A stretch of DNA of 64,000 bases, taken from positions 806,001 through 870,000 of the forward strand of contig JAESUZ010001739.1 in assembly GCA_017311185.1 (NCBI GenBank). The letters run 5' to 3'. The position numbers and the translations under genes are program-made. This document shows positions 8,843 to 23,800 of this stretch, piece after piece. The notes under the pieces were generated by a model, which saw only the letters and a list, made by a program, of their open reading frames with translations, ran no database searches and was not told where the DNA came from. The stretch is from Proteles cristata cristata. Lineage: Eukaryota > Chordata > Mammalia > Carnivora > Hyaenidae. Numbering within the stretch: the stretch's first letter is position 1; the number at the start of each line of letters is the position of its first letter.

Positions 8843-11800
8843 CTGAAAAAAGATATCAATTAATAGGAATCCTGAATAAATTATTAAAATATACACAAAA
8901 CCACCACTACAAGGTAAGGCCTAAACCCCCAGCTTCCTTGAGAATGTGGTTTGAAAATGAAGAAATACAGTTCTTAAGAAAATTTGAAAGACAAAAATGA
9001 AAAGGTCTTTTCCCATCCTCAATTTCGAGCAGGTTTCAAGATACTAGAAATTTGAACCATTTCAGGTTGGACGTTTCTGTGGGGACAGAAAATTGGGTAG
9101 TGACAACAACTAATGTACCAAAAAGCTAAAAAAATCTTAAGAAAATTTCTTAAGAGAAATATTCAATTTCCTAAGTTAGCATGGTTTACTTTCCTAGACT
9201 TCAAATTGGGACATACATACAATTAAATACTTACATGGCAAACAAAATCTGGAATTACTCTGTGAAAAATGGAGTTTTTAAAGCCAAAGCCTTTCTCTCC
9301 AGTGCAGAGTACTCTGAAGTTCTCAGCAGTAAGAGGAACAATGTTTGAAAATAATTCCATGGTTATACGTCCGAGGGGTTCATCATCTGCACAAACATCA
9401 AAAAACACCACAGGATTTGTCTCCTTTGATAACTCTGTCAGTGACACTTGTCCTTTTTGGAGTTTCAATAAATTCTGTTGACATTCTTCAAATTTTTTCT
9501 TAAAAGACTCAGCCATTTCTTTAGTTTTAAATCTCACTGCAAGCTGTTCCACTTTGGCTTCTCCATCTGTTAAACAACAACAAAACAACAGAGTGACCTT
9601 AATAATAAAATCACTGTTAAAAATTATCTTATGTACTTGTTACAAATGGATCAAGAAGATGTGGTTTATCTATACTATGGAATACTACATGGCAATGAGA
9701 AAAAATGAAATCTGGCCATGTGTAGCAATATGGATGGACCTTGAGGGTGTTATGCTGAGCGAAATAAGTTCGGCAGAGAAAGACAAATACCATATGATTG
9801 CATGTATAGGAGGATTAGGAGGAACTTAACGGAGGACCAAGGGGGAGAAGAATGGGGGAAATTGTGGGGGAGAGGGAGAGAGGCAAACCATGAAAGACTC
9901 TTGAATACTGAGAACAAACTGAAGACTGATGGGTTTGGGGGGGAGGGGGGAGATGTGCATGGAGGAGGGCACTTGTTGGGACGAGCACTGGGTGTTATAT
10001 GGAAACCAAGTTGACAATAAACTATTTGTAAAAAATTTAAAAAAATTTAAATTAAAAAAATTATATTATGTACTTGTTATGTATTTTATAAAGTTCAAAA
10101 AGTGGGGGGTACCTGAGTGGCTCAGTTAGTTAAGCCTTTGACTCTTGGTTTCAGCTGTCACGATCTCACAGTTCATTGAGTTTGAGCCCCACATCGGGCT
10201 CCACGCTAACAGTGCAGAGAATGCTTGGGATTTTCTTTCTCTCCCTCTCTCTCTGCCCCTTACCCACTTATGCTCTCCCCCTCATTCAAATAAACTTAAA
10301 AACAAAAAATGTTCAAAAAGTGAGAAGTAGCACTTGAATGTAGAACTCACCAGCATAATCTGAGGCAGTCCAAACTAAAGCATTGTTTGAAACATTCAAG
10401 GGTTTTAATTCCATTGTTTTGGTGATAACATGGTTTGCACACACTTTAAAAACCTGGTCTCTTCTCATTAGGATCCGATAGTAATTCTTCATTGTATGCC
10501 ACAGTATCTTTATATCTCCAACACCACGCTCCTTCCACTGACTGACATCTCGATCCCATCTATAAAGTTTGGCTCTCTCTTTAAATAAAATTTCTTCATC
10601 TTCTTCTCCAGATTTTACTTCTACCTATGATAGTTGATAAATAAGCACCTGCTTTTAACATATTCCAAGACAAATTCCAAACATCCAAATTCCTCATGAC
10701 ATTGTCTTTGTAATGGCATTAACAGAATTTGAACTGCAGTTATCAAGATAAATGGTAATATCCAAGGGCTAAGAATACATCTGATTTGGATGAAGCAGTA
10801 AAGACCTGATCATCATTAAGTATTTTTCTCTTATGGAGGATTCTTCCTCCTTTTGGAAAGTAAATACATTCTTTTATAGGACAATAAAGGTATCAAAAAG
10901 TGTTCTTCAAGAGAAATATTAACCACTGACTCTGGTTGAAAACTGACAAAGTTGCCTAAAACAACATTTCTGTCCAGAAAATGTGGTTTACTTTTTACTG
11001 AAAGGATTTTTGGCAAGTAGGAAATTAGACAGTATTTTACCACCAGAATTATGAAAGCAAATGTGATATTCTGAAGATACATGAAAAATTTAGTTCTTCC
11101 CAACAATTTCATGTAGAATTTACATATATATAATAAGTAATAAAGAGCTTCCATTTAAAACTGTAAATATTCTGAAGAAACGTAAACAAAGCTAGTTCTA
11201 GAAAACAAAACTAGGCTATGTCAAGTTTTAAAATGTGACATTATTAGTAAGAATTCCACTCTTTAATATTTACCTCTGGTAATGACACTATTGGTTCAAA
11301 ATGGATATCTTCATTGTGAACTACCTCTTCATCACTACCATCTTCATCTTCGCCAACTTTACTAGTTGACTGAGTTCCGAACACAGCTGCTCCAGTATTT
11401 GCCCACTGGAAATTTTTATCTGATGAATAAATTAGGATATTTAAACAGTGACATCTAATTTTATAAACTATTAACCCCCCCATTACTTTATCAATCCCTA
11501 TCATTTCTAATGATATGACATATACTTTTAGTAAACATGGTGAAAATTACTCCAACCAAGTTCAACCCCAGTACATAAACAGTACCTTTAGTACTGTTTA
11601 TGCTCTGAGATACAAAGATTAAGATCATCACAGCTTTAGACAAATTTCATGATGCTAAGCTACACAAGAATTTTCAGTAATGAAGCACGATTTTAAAAGA
11701 GCATACCTTGGATCTCTGAACACTTAGCTCGGCATCAAAGATAGGTTATTTCATAAAACATTTTTATCACATGAGTAACTTTTGAATCTAAAAATATCCT

Positions 11801-14800
11801 CTCTCAAAGGTGTCAAATGTGCTACTTCCAAAGTAGCCAAAACGCATGTTTATAAACATTTCTATCTCAACTTCTTCCTGAAGTAACAAGAGTTGCAGCT
11901 TAGATTTCTTGGCCAGGTGGTAGATGGTAGCATTAGGAGAAGCTCATGGACTCTCAATTATCCTTAAGGTATACTAGCCTGCTGGGGCTGACAACCTCCC
12001 TGGTTCCCATGCAGAGCAAAAGACTATTACTCTCCCTCACACTCTGGAGAAGATGAAAATTACTTCTTCATCACCATCTAAAGAGAGATGACTCAGCCTA
12101 CCTTAGAGTATAGAAACACCTCTTAACTTTTCATCACTTGTTGATAAAATCACCTTTGAAAATTCTACATCCAGTACTAAAAACTTTTAAGAATGCAAAA
12201 ATAACACAGATCGTTTAAAAAGTAACTCAGCAACTTGAAAAAAGCACAAAATATCTCTTAACAGTAACTCCCTCTAAGCCAGACTTAATGAGAAAAAAAA
12301 ACAGGAAAAAAACCCCCAAACTTAAATACTGCAAAAGAATGCTCTGAAAACTAGAAAAGCACAACCTCAGATTGTGTAGGGGCTTTCTTAGAATAATAAC
12401 CACGGATCTAGAATGAGATAGGTTTGGGGCTCAAAAATAACTGGTTCAGGAAGTCCCAAGGAGAGAAAAAATTTTAATTACCCCAAAAACCATTGAGAGA
12501 TATGGGGAAAGTTTTTCAAAATTCCTCTAAAGCAATGATTCTTAATGCTGAGTGCATTGTTAGAATCACACAGGAGCTTTTGTAAAAGACCAATGCCTGG
12601 GCTATCATGCCCAGAAAGCCCAATGTAACAGACGTTAAAAAAACAAAAACAAACAAAAACAAAAAAACACATCTCCCAGGAAAATCGAGTATGAAGTCAA
12701 GAGTTGAAAACCACTGATCTGAAAGGACCAGGAGAAAGAATTTTACAGTAACTGGTATAAAGATATGCATGTCAATAATCAATATCAATTTCACAGTAAC
12801 AGTTTTAGGTAAGAATACCTAAAAGGCTTCTACTATGTTTCCAGGCTTAATGAAAACATTACAAAATCTGAAGGAAACATGATAAAATAGTGATCATTGA
12901 CAAAGACAGGCACTCCTAAATAGGAACTTATTATTCTTAGTTTCCATATTAAATATTACACAACAGACACAGAATGATTGATAGACCTATGTGAATAGAA
13001 ATTTTGAAAGAAAATGAATTTTTAAAAATGACAACAACAAAAAATTAATAGTTAAAATAAAAAGGAATCACTACATATGCAAGAGAAGAGAAAAAAGATT
13101 CTCTGGAGCTTAAAAACAGCCAAAACAAAAAGTTTAAGATCAGAGGGGCACCTGGGTGGTTCAGTCAGTTAAGCATTGACTTGGGCTCAGGTCATGATCT
13201 CATGGCTCGTGGGTTTGAGCCTCACATCAGGCTTTATGGTGACAGCTCAGAGCCTGAAGCCTGCATCAGGCTTCATAAATTTCCAAATGTTTTGTATGTG
13301 TTTCCATTGAGTGGTGAATGATGGAAACCAGTGTAAGCATGTGAGAGGAAAAGAGTGCTATTCTGAATTAGATAAATCATGTTCAGTATGTATCTTCAGT
13401 AAAATTTATTCACAAATCAAGCATCTTGTTTAAGAACGGTTTACGTGATACTATAATCTAATATGTAAAAGACATTTTAAGAATGAGAAAATAATACGCC
13501 AATAATCTTGAAACAATCAAGAAATGTATTATTTTCTGCAAATGATACACCAACATGGGCTAAAAATAGAAAAACCACCAAAAAAGATGGGAGACATTAC
13601 CAATTATAGACTTATTACAATAAATTAGCACAACCCATATATTCAAATCTGATCAAGGAAACTGGAAAAATAGAAAATTATAAAATCATCTCCTTAAAAA
13701 ATACAGATGTACAAATCACAAAATATTAACAAACCAAATCTAAAAGTATAATTAAAAGAACAATGCACCAAAATCAAGTTAATTCCAAAACTGGAAAAGT
13801 GGGTCTATATTTCAGGATGGGGAAGACTGAACAGAATTAAGAGAAAATCTTTACAGTTATATTAATAAATGTCAAAAGTAATAGTGAAATATAGAGCCTT
13901 TCCTTATTAAAACACTAAAGTAGAGGGTAGAGAAGAGGGAAGAAATGTCCATCTTAGTTACAACACTGTGGCAAAGGACGAGTTCTTTCAGTTTGTGCTT
14001 GATTCTATAACATGATCAATAAAATCTCTCCTCCTGATCTTACCTTTAGAACCAAAAGCAAAATCCCCAGAATTACTGGAAGCCAAGTCTGCAAATGATA
14101 GCCCTGTGCTACTTCCAAATCCAAATGAAACTGTTTTGCTTTCCACTGGCAAAAGGAAAAGAATAATTTAATATTTCATTTAATATATACTGAATATCAA
14201 AGCTTTTCCCAGGATCCAGACAGAATGCGGGTAGATCTATACTACCAAGAGGGTCAGGTGTGGGGTATGCAACATTTGTCTTCTGGTTATTTCTCTAAAG
14301 AAAAGTTACAAAATATACCGAATTCTGAACTACAGTATTATTAAGTTTACAGGTACAATTCTCATTGAATGATACACCAAAAGCATGATAAAAATCTTTT
14401 TAAAAAACGAAATGTAGATCTATACTAAGCCTACAATAGAATGATAAAGCTTCATCTTTATAGTCTTCTATAATCTAAAATTAACATTCATTCACAAGTA
14501 GGGTTTTAGAAATGATCTGCATAAAGAATGTTCTTTATGTTCTTTGTGTTCTCTATGCTAAATAATAAGCTCACAAATATTTATTTTTGGTCACCAGGAG
14601 TTTGGGGGTCTTAATTCTGACATTGTGTAGCTACATGATCTCTTTAAGTCCTAAGGCTTATTTTCATCATCTGAAAACATAGGAGATTTAGGTCTGATCA
14701 AAATGAATGAAATCTTGCCATTTGCAATGACATGGATGGAGCTAGAGTGTATTATGCAAAGCAAACTAAGACAGTGAGAGAAAGACAAGTACCATATGAT

Positions 14801-17800
14801 TTCACCGATATGTGAAATTAAAGAAACAAAACGGGTGATCATAGGGGAAGGGAAAAACAAAGAAACAGAGAAAGGAAAGTAAACCATAAGGGACTCTTCC
14901 TTCACTACAGAGAAATGAGTTGATGGAGGGGAGGTGGGCAGGGGACGGGCTAAACGGGTGAAGGGTACTAAGGAGGGCACTTGTGACGAGCACTGGGTAT
15001 TATATGTAAGTGATAAATCACTAAATTCTACTCCTAGAATCAATACTACACTATGGACTAATGGACTAAAATTTAAGTAAAAATCTGAAACAAAAAGAAA
15101 ATAGAAAGAAAAGGTTTTAGGTCTGAAGTTACTTCCTCTTCTAGCACATGAAGTCTCTCAAGTGTCTATAAATGTAGTAATTGTACATTATTCAAGACTA
15201 TTTCTGAAATGTTAGATAATATAGATAAGCAATTATGAAAAGATAAAATTTTAAAAGATTCCCTCTTCTAAAATCAATGGAAATGAAAAAAAGAGGAAAG
15301 CATATCAAACATGAGTTACTATAACTGATTCATTTAATGAAACAGGCAGAATAAAAGACATTTAAGTATCATAAAAATTTAACAACCCTACTGTACTATC
15401 TACAATTACGTCATATATAAATTTTAATATACTCCAGTGATAATATAATTCAAACAATATTCAAATGAAATAATTATGACAAAGAAAATTTTGATGTAAG
15501 CAAATACTGTCATTTATTTTCAGGTAGATAGGTCAGTCACAGTGCTTCATATTCCTTAATAACTACAACTCTAACAATAAAAATACATGTTTATTATCTT
15601 CGTTAGCAAGGTAGTATGATTTTCTGGTTATTGTTAGAAATATCTCATGCTTCTTTATACATCTCAGAATTTGTTTTAAGGGAAAATTGTTTTCAGGTTA
15701 ACATTAAAGTCTATTTTCTCAAACATACAGATGTACATTATGCAATGTATGCCCTAGGAGGTTTTTGTAAACATTTTATCAAATTTTACCTTGGCTTGTA
15801 GAATCTGCATCATTTTCCTTTCTAGTAGACAAATCTACAGGTTTGTCCACAGTTCCAGAAGAAATTGGTGGTGAACTAACAGATTTGGTAATAAAATCAG
15901 GTTCTTCAGATTTACTTAAAAATGGTACAGTCACTTTAGTCCCACCTGTATACACACTGTCCACCGGGCTAGTTATTTCCTCATTCTGGGATTTCTGCAA
16001 AGAGGAAGTAACAAATAACTATGCCATTAAATACTGATTGACAAAAAGGATTATTTTTTTTAAAGTTTTTATTTGTTTATTTTTAAAGAGAGTGATAATG
16101 CACCTGCATGAGCAAGGTAGGGGCAGGAGAGGGAGAGCGAATCCCAAGCAGGCTCCATGCTCAGCACGGAGCCTGACACAGGGCTCAATCCCCTGACCGT
16201 GATATCATGACCTAAGCCACTATCAAGAATCAGACCCTTAACTGACTGAGCCACCCAGGCATCCCCATACTCTATTTTGAAAGGAACTGAGGACTTGATA
16301 GTTCTTGACAAAATAGAATAATAAGCACACTTCACCTTATCTCTCCCATTCCACACTCCCCGAATACCTACAACTGAACTGGACTGAAACAGTTAAGTCA
16401 AGTATAAAAAGCCTCTGAAAGGTGGATGAAAGCAGGATTAAGAACTTCAAGACATTGGGGATAATTCAATGGTGAGAACCAAGTGGGGTATTTCCTGCCC
16501 ATAAATCTATTCCAGCCTAGATGCTAGAGGAGCCCAAAAACTGAAGCTGCCAATGACAGAGATGGAAAACGGTCCCAAGCTCTTCTTGGCAGGAGGTGGG
16601 AGACTTTATGAAATGATCCGTGTGTTGAACAATCGGAAAAAATTTTTTAAAGAAGCTCTTATAACAATGCTCTAGGATGTAAGGACAAATACTCTTAAGA
16701 CAAATGAAAAGATAAGAACTTCTCAGCAGAAAAAAAAACGAAGGCATAAAAGGATCAAGTGGAAATTTTACAACTGAAAAATACAGTAACAGCTCACATA
16801 GAACACTTACCAAGAAAGACCATTCTGGTCCATAAAACACACCTCAACAAATTAAAATAACAAAAGTCATACAAAGTATATTCTCAGTCCACAATAGAAT
16901 TAAACTAGAAATCATTACCAGAAATATAGTTGAAAAAATCTCAAATATTTAGAGATTAAACAACATACTTTTTAACTAAAAAAATATGACTTCAGCTCAG
17001 GTCATGCTTCCATGAGTTCGAGCACCGGGTCAGCCTCTGAGCTGTCAGCATAGCCTGATTTGGATTCTATGTCTCCCTCTCTGTCTGCCCATTCCCCACT
17101 CATGTTCTCTCTCTGTGTCTCAAAACTAAATAAAAACATTTAAAAAATAAAAAAATAAATATGAAGCTATAACTTATCAAAACATCTAGAATGTAACAAA
17201 AACAAGGAAGGGAAACTTTATAGTACTGAATGATTAAAATAAAATCTAAAAATCAATAAACTTCCAACTTAAGAATAGAAAAAGAAAAGCAATATAAACC
17301 TAAATAAAGGAGAAGAAATAATGAAAAGTAGAGCAGAAATAAATAAAATAGGAAATTAATAGAGGAAAAAAGTGAAGAAAATTGACCTTTTTGGAAAAGT
17401 CAATAAAAATCAATAAACTTCTAGGAGGCTAACCAAGAAAACAAGAAAGAAACTCAAATTATTAATACTAGAAATGAAACAAAGGCATTACTACTCACTT
17501 TTAATTCATGGATATTAAAAGGGTAATAAATTTTAATGTATTTCATGAATAGTGTTACGCCCACAAATTCAAGAACTCAGATGAAATGGACCAATTCCTT
17601 GAAAGACAAAACCTACCGACCTCACACAAGAAGAAGCAGATAACCTTGAATAGGCATATTATCTATTAAAGAAAATGTATTACTAATATCCTCCCAGGTC
17701 AAACGGTTTCAGTAGTGAATTCTATCAAACATTTAAGAAAGAAATAATAGCAATTCCTACAACGTCTCCCAGGAAATAGAAGCAGAGGGGACACTCTCTA

Positions 17801-20800
17801 ACAAAGTATATTAAGCAAAAATTGATAGGAGAAACAGACAAATCTATAATTATTACTAGCAACAGTCCCCTCAATAAACAAAAGAATAAGGAAGCATTTA
17901 TAGAACACTCTATGCCGAAAGAGCAGATTGCACATTCTTCTCAAGTGCACAATAATCACCAAGACAGCCTTCATTAAGCTTCTAAAAACTAAAATCACTC
18001 AAAATATATTCAAAGACAGTAATGGAATTAAACTAGAAATCAATAACTGAATGATATGTGGAAAATTACCAACTATTTGGAAGCAACATACTAACACATA
18101 TATCAAAAAGGGTATCTCAAGGAAAATAAATACTTTAACTGAATGAAAGCAAAAATACTATACAGTAAAACTTGTTGATTGAAGCTGAACAGTTCCTAGA
18201 AAGAAGCTTATAGCATTAAATATTTATAGTAGAAATGAAGAATGGTCTTAAATCAGTAATTAAAAGCTTCCACTTTAGGAAGCTAGAAAAAGAGCAAAAT
18301 AAATTGGAAATGACTTTCAATGGATCAATGAATAAACCGTGGTACATCTACACAATAGAATACTACTTAGTGGTAGATAGCAACAAACTATTACTACACA
18401 CAATAACTTGGGACAGATCCCTCAAGGGCATTATGCTGAGTGAAAAAGGCCAGTATCAAAGATTACATACTGTAGGATTCCATTCATATGTTAGTCTGGA
18501 AAAGGCAAAAATATAGAAACAGAGGACATATCAGGAGTTGACAAAAAATATGGGCAGAGGAGGTTCTGAATACAAAGGAACAATATGAAGGAAATTTTGA
18601 GGGGTGTTGGAATTGTTCCACATCCTGTCGGTGGTGGGAATTACAAGAATTCAGACATACAGAAGAACTCATAGAAAATAGACACATACATACACACAAC
18701 AAAAAGTGAATTTTACTTCTATTTAAAAAAATACTACAAATGAAAAAAAGTCCTTATTTTATAATGTACCAAAACACAAGTAAAAGATAAATCACTCTAT
18801 GTTTGTGTCAAATGTTTTAGGCTATCATAGTAGTATTATTCATAATAGCCAAAAAGTAAAAACAACCCAAATGTCCATCAACAGATGAATGGGTAAATTA
18901 AATGTAATATATCCATACAACAGAATATTACTCAGCCATTAAATTTAATAAAATGCAGATATACACTACAATATAGCTATACCTTGAAAACATTAAGTGA
19001 AAGAAACCAGATACAAAAGGCCACATATTATCATGACTTATTTATATGAAATGTCCAAAATAGGCAAACCTATAGAGACAGAAAGTCCATCAGTAGTAGT
19101 AGTTTCTAGCACTGGAGGAGCTAGGGCAAAATGGGGAAGGGCGGTGACTGCTAGAGGTTAGAGGTTTTCTTCTTGGGGTAGTGAAACTGTTGAAAACTCA
19201 CTGTGGTAACCCTATAAAAAAAATGGCCGAATTGCACAATATGTGAATTATATCACAATAAATGTTACCCCAAAAAAGTAGGCTAGAATTACTTGGGTGA
19301 GAGGAAGTGTTTTAATTCAGCTGCTAATGCCTTATGGTCCTTGAATGGAAAACTCCACACAGACAAATCAAATTACTTCTGTTTTGTATTGAACAAAATC
19401 ATCAATCATCAGCACAGTGCTACCTCATAGTAAACACATAGCCATTTTATGCAAAGGATGCAAGCTGAATTAGTCTGAGTGTCAAAGCAGGAACAATGCA
19501 TTCTGAGAGAGTACAAATTTACATCCATTAGAGCATATATTTCTATTTAATCTCTGTGTAACAAAGGATCCCTCCTTTTCTTGAAATTTTTATAATTTAT
19601 TTGTGCCATTTTTTTCAACTTTTATAAAGATTTATCACATTTAACTTTAGTACCAAAAGTATTTTTAGACAGCCACTAGTACTGCTTTTTAATGAACATT
19701 GTGATAGTGTTATAAGATTATTTTATTAAGTTATGACAATAATGAATGTTTTAAAATAACATGAGTCACCTCAAATAAGATATTTCAACTCCTATAAACA
19801 GCATGGTTCACAAAGTACAGACAAAAGACACCAAGTCCTTGTGTGCTAGCTTAAGTGGCACCACAAGGTGGAAAATAAGAATAAATAACGAATAATTCAG
19901 TATGTGCATCAGCGCTGAAATTATTTTTCAGTTTTATTTTTAAGGTTTTTTATTTTTAACTTTATTTACTTCTTTTTGAGACAGAGAAAGTGTGAGTGGG
20001 GTCGGGGGGAGGGAAAGAGAGAGAATCCCAAGCAGGCTCTAAGCTTTACACTGTCAGCACAGGGCCCAAACTCACAAACCATGAGATCAAGACATGAGCC
20101 AAAGTTAGATGCTTAACTGACTGAGCCACCCAGGTATCCCTTAAGTTTTAAAATAAATTTTAAATCAATAACTTTAATTAATTTTAAGTTTTGTACATAA
20201 GAGGCCATGTTTAAGTCATACTGGTTAAATTTGCATAATCCAAATTTATATTAATATGACTACTGTATTTGCTGAAAAACTAACTACATGATAAAGCCTC
20301 TAGCAACTAGCAATTAGCGTCACAACTATTAAATACTGTGTACTTCCAGTAAGTCCAGGAAAACTGTTGAGTGATTTGAAATACATTTTAGATTGAACAT
20401 TCAGTGAGGCCACTGCTGCAAAAATTGAGATTTCCACAAATCTATTCAGTTGTAAATGAGAACGCGATTATCATTAGAGCAGCTGATGGTAATTAATTTT
20501 ATGTGTATTGATGGATTAACTTTAAACCTACATATCCTGGGTGGCCAGCTAGACTCCTTGGAATCAGACAATGAAGAGCAAAAAAATTTCTTACAGACTC
20601 AGATCATGTGTTACACCACATCTCTCTCTAGCTATATATCCTTTAAAAAACCACCATATTCATAACTAATTCCACGACTCTACTTCATTTTAATCACCTA
20701 ACAATAAACACCAACAAACAAAAAACAGTGTTACTTGAGGGAGCAAGGAACATTCTGAATACATGTCAATATTAGATTGTGAACAATTAACCAGACAGGG

Positions 20801-23800
20801 TCTTCTAGTTTCTGTGGAATACAAATTAAGATACCTATTAAAATTATCACTACTATTAAGCTAAGAAAGTAATCAAATCAAGGGGCACCTGGGTGGCTCA
20901 GTGATTAAGCCTCCAACTTCGGCTCAGGTCATGATCACGCTGCTTGTGGGTTGAGCCCTGCACTGAGCTCTGTACTGACAGCTCAGAGCCTGGAGCCTGC
21001 TTTGGATTCCATGTCCGCTTCTCTCTCTACCCATCCCCTGCTTGTGCTGTCTCTCATTCTCTCTCTCAAAAATAAACGTTTAAAAAAAATTTCTTTAAGT
21101 AATCAAATCATAAAATTGACAAAGCAAGGTATAGGCCCAGTCTCAAATGCCACTTTCTATCCACTCTGCCCACCAGAGAATCAACTAAATTGCATGAAAT
21201 ATGAACTATTTAATATCATTTTTGGTACTGTGATAAACATTCTTAGAGATATCTGCACAGTCCATCTCTCCCATCCCCACAAAAATCCAACATATACACA
21301 AGGCGGGACCCTTTACAGTCTTCTCTGTAGAACAAAATTCTTCCTTCTCTGCCAAAGCTGATTGGTAGATGCCTAATCTATTTGTTAGCTACAACACAAT
21401 TATTACCATTTGGTAAGAACATTCTAATCTACTGCATCAACAATGGCAACTCAACCAAAGGAAGACAATGGAGATGCTCTTACTTGAGAGTCCTGAACTT
21501 TTTGAAACTCTGATTGAAAGTCTTCCCCATTTCCATTGTCCTCATCAGTATCACTGCAGACTCCACAAAAAAATGTAGGTGGAAGCTTTAATGTATCTGC
21601 TTTTGCCTTCTCTTCAACTGTTGGTTTCTTTTCCCAAACAATAACACATTCTTTTTCAGTATCTGAAAATCCCATACAACACATGCAAAAGAAAGTTAGA
21701 AATCCAACTACTCTCCAAAAATAGTCGTCAATATAATCTACAGATTACAGACCCAGATAGTAATACCAATGAATGCTAATGGAGAATAAGGATCACCAGG
21801 AAAACAATATTTTACACTTCATATTATTTTTAGATATTTAAATTGCCACAGGCATATCATGTAAGTAAAACTGATGATCATAAAAATGATCAGATTAGAA
21901 AATTCCTTTTATTTATATTTTTTATGTTTATTCGTCTTAGAGCGTGAGCAGGAGAGGGCCAGAGAGAGAGGAAGACAAAGGATTCCAAGTGGGCTCTGTG
22001 CCAACAGTGGTGAGCCCGATACAAGGCTTGAACTCATGAACTGAGATCATGAGCTGAACTGAAGTTGGACCTTCGACCAACTGAGGCACCAGGCGCCCCA
22101 AAGATTCCTTTAAAAATAGAAGATTTTTAAAAAACATTTTAACTAGTAATTTTAATTTAACATACCTGTTAGCTTTTCTTCTAACGGTCTAGATTTTTCT
22201 GAGTCATCCAAATATAGTTTTCCATTAAGTTTCTTGACAGCTGTTTCAAAATCTTCATCTTAAAGTATAATTGATTTTATTAAACAAAAAGAATTTCTAG
22301 TAAGTTTTAGGAATTTTCCTAGCCAGAAATCTAGAAATTATCCTCCAATTTCATACTTTCCCTTACTCCCCATATAGAAAGAGCACCCAATTTCGCCAAT
22401 TCTATGTTCCTAATGCCTCTCCTATCACCACAGAAATTTCATTCAGGCTCTCCTCTGTTTGAGCTGCTCTACCATCATTTTAGCTCATGTTCCTATCTCC
22501 ATGACCCACAACCTGATTCTCTACATCACTAACTCAGTTGGTCCTATTGAAACTCTTTTTGAACATGGTAACTCCCCTGCTGAAAAACTCTGAAGTGGCT
22601 CACAAAGTTTTCCATAATCAGACCCTTATCTGACTCATCACTCTCTCATCCCTCTAAGTCTATAGGGAAATTAGGATTACTTTCCATTCTCTCAAAATGC
22701 CTTCTCTGCTCATAGTAGCATCCAAAAATTCCTTAATAAATGCAGTTGTTTCAATCATTACATCCACTTACTATTTACACATACACTGAGAATAAACATC
22801 TACCTATAAGGACAGGAGTGATGGGCTTTTAAGAGGAAGGCTTCAAACAACTTAAACATCCCTCTAATTACTAAGATTAGCATGAACAGAATGCTTTTAA
22901 AATAATGAAAGATTTACCATCCTCTTCTTCTTCACTAATATAATCTGGTTTATTCTTATAGCAGAAGAAAGTTGGAGGAAGTTTAAGTTTGCTTGCAAGA
23001 GCTTTTTGCTCAGGGGTCGGGGTTAACTCATATACAATGAGAACATCGTCATCTGAGGGAGAATCTTCAGGCTCTGCCTTCTCTTTTGCTATAAAACAAG
23101 TCAAAAAATTTTTAAAAGACCAGGTGTTAAGTAGGTATTAACATCAATACTACCTGAAAATTAAAACACGCAAATTATCTTTAAACACATAAATTTTGAT
23201 GTGAACAGAGCTCTGTAGAGAATTAGAAGCCTGATTTAACATTCCATCAAAAACTCTTAGTGAACATAGAATCTATTAAAACCAAAAGACTAGTTTTACT
23301 TACTGATCATTGAAAAAGAACTATTAATGGCTATAATTTTAAAAGGTATTTAAATAATGCTGCCATTACCATATTTGGCATACTAAATAATAATTGAACA
23401 AAATATCCATGCATTTGCAACAACTGAAAAAACTTACATAAATCATGAGCAAAGATTAGTATAATATGAAATTAATGCAAAAGCTAATCTTGATTAGTTC
23501 CTAGAAGGAAAGTTAACAATTGCCAAGGATAGCACATGATCAGAGTTACATCCATCTTTGTGTATTTCCAAGCATGATAATAGATAAAACTAAATTAATA
23601 CAGTTACCTTAGGGATAAGTAATTCTGTAAGAAACTAACACAATTTTTATAGCTGAAAAATAGTAACAATAAAAAGCAAAAAAATGAAGAAAAAAGGGAT
23701 TTTTCATACAATATATTCTGGTCTATAAAGAAGAGTATTTAGCAAAAGGAACAGGTAAAGCAAATCATGAAGCATGCTATGTATCAACTGGGACTGTCTG

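Larger units (their letters stand above)
11420..14043 (-). other. RANBP2: RANBP2 intron 25
   Basis: Contains a MER5-like relic (12535-12720), a 3'-truncated CanSINE (13147-13265) and otherwise unassigned AT-rich DNA. Confidence 0.65.
15995..21483 (-). other. RANBP2: RANBP2 intron 23 (large, repeat-filled)
   Basis: 5.5 kb composed largely of CanSINEs and old L1 pieces (16470-19275). 19280-19920 and 20145-20870 contain no confident repeat. Confidence 0.65.
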
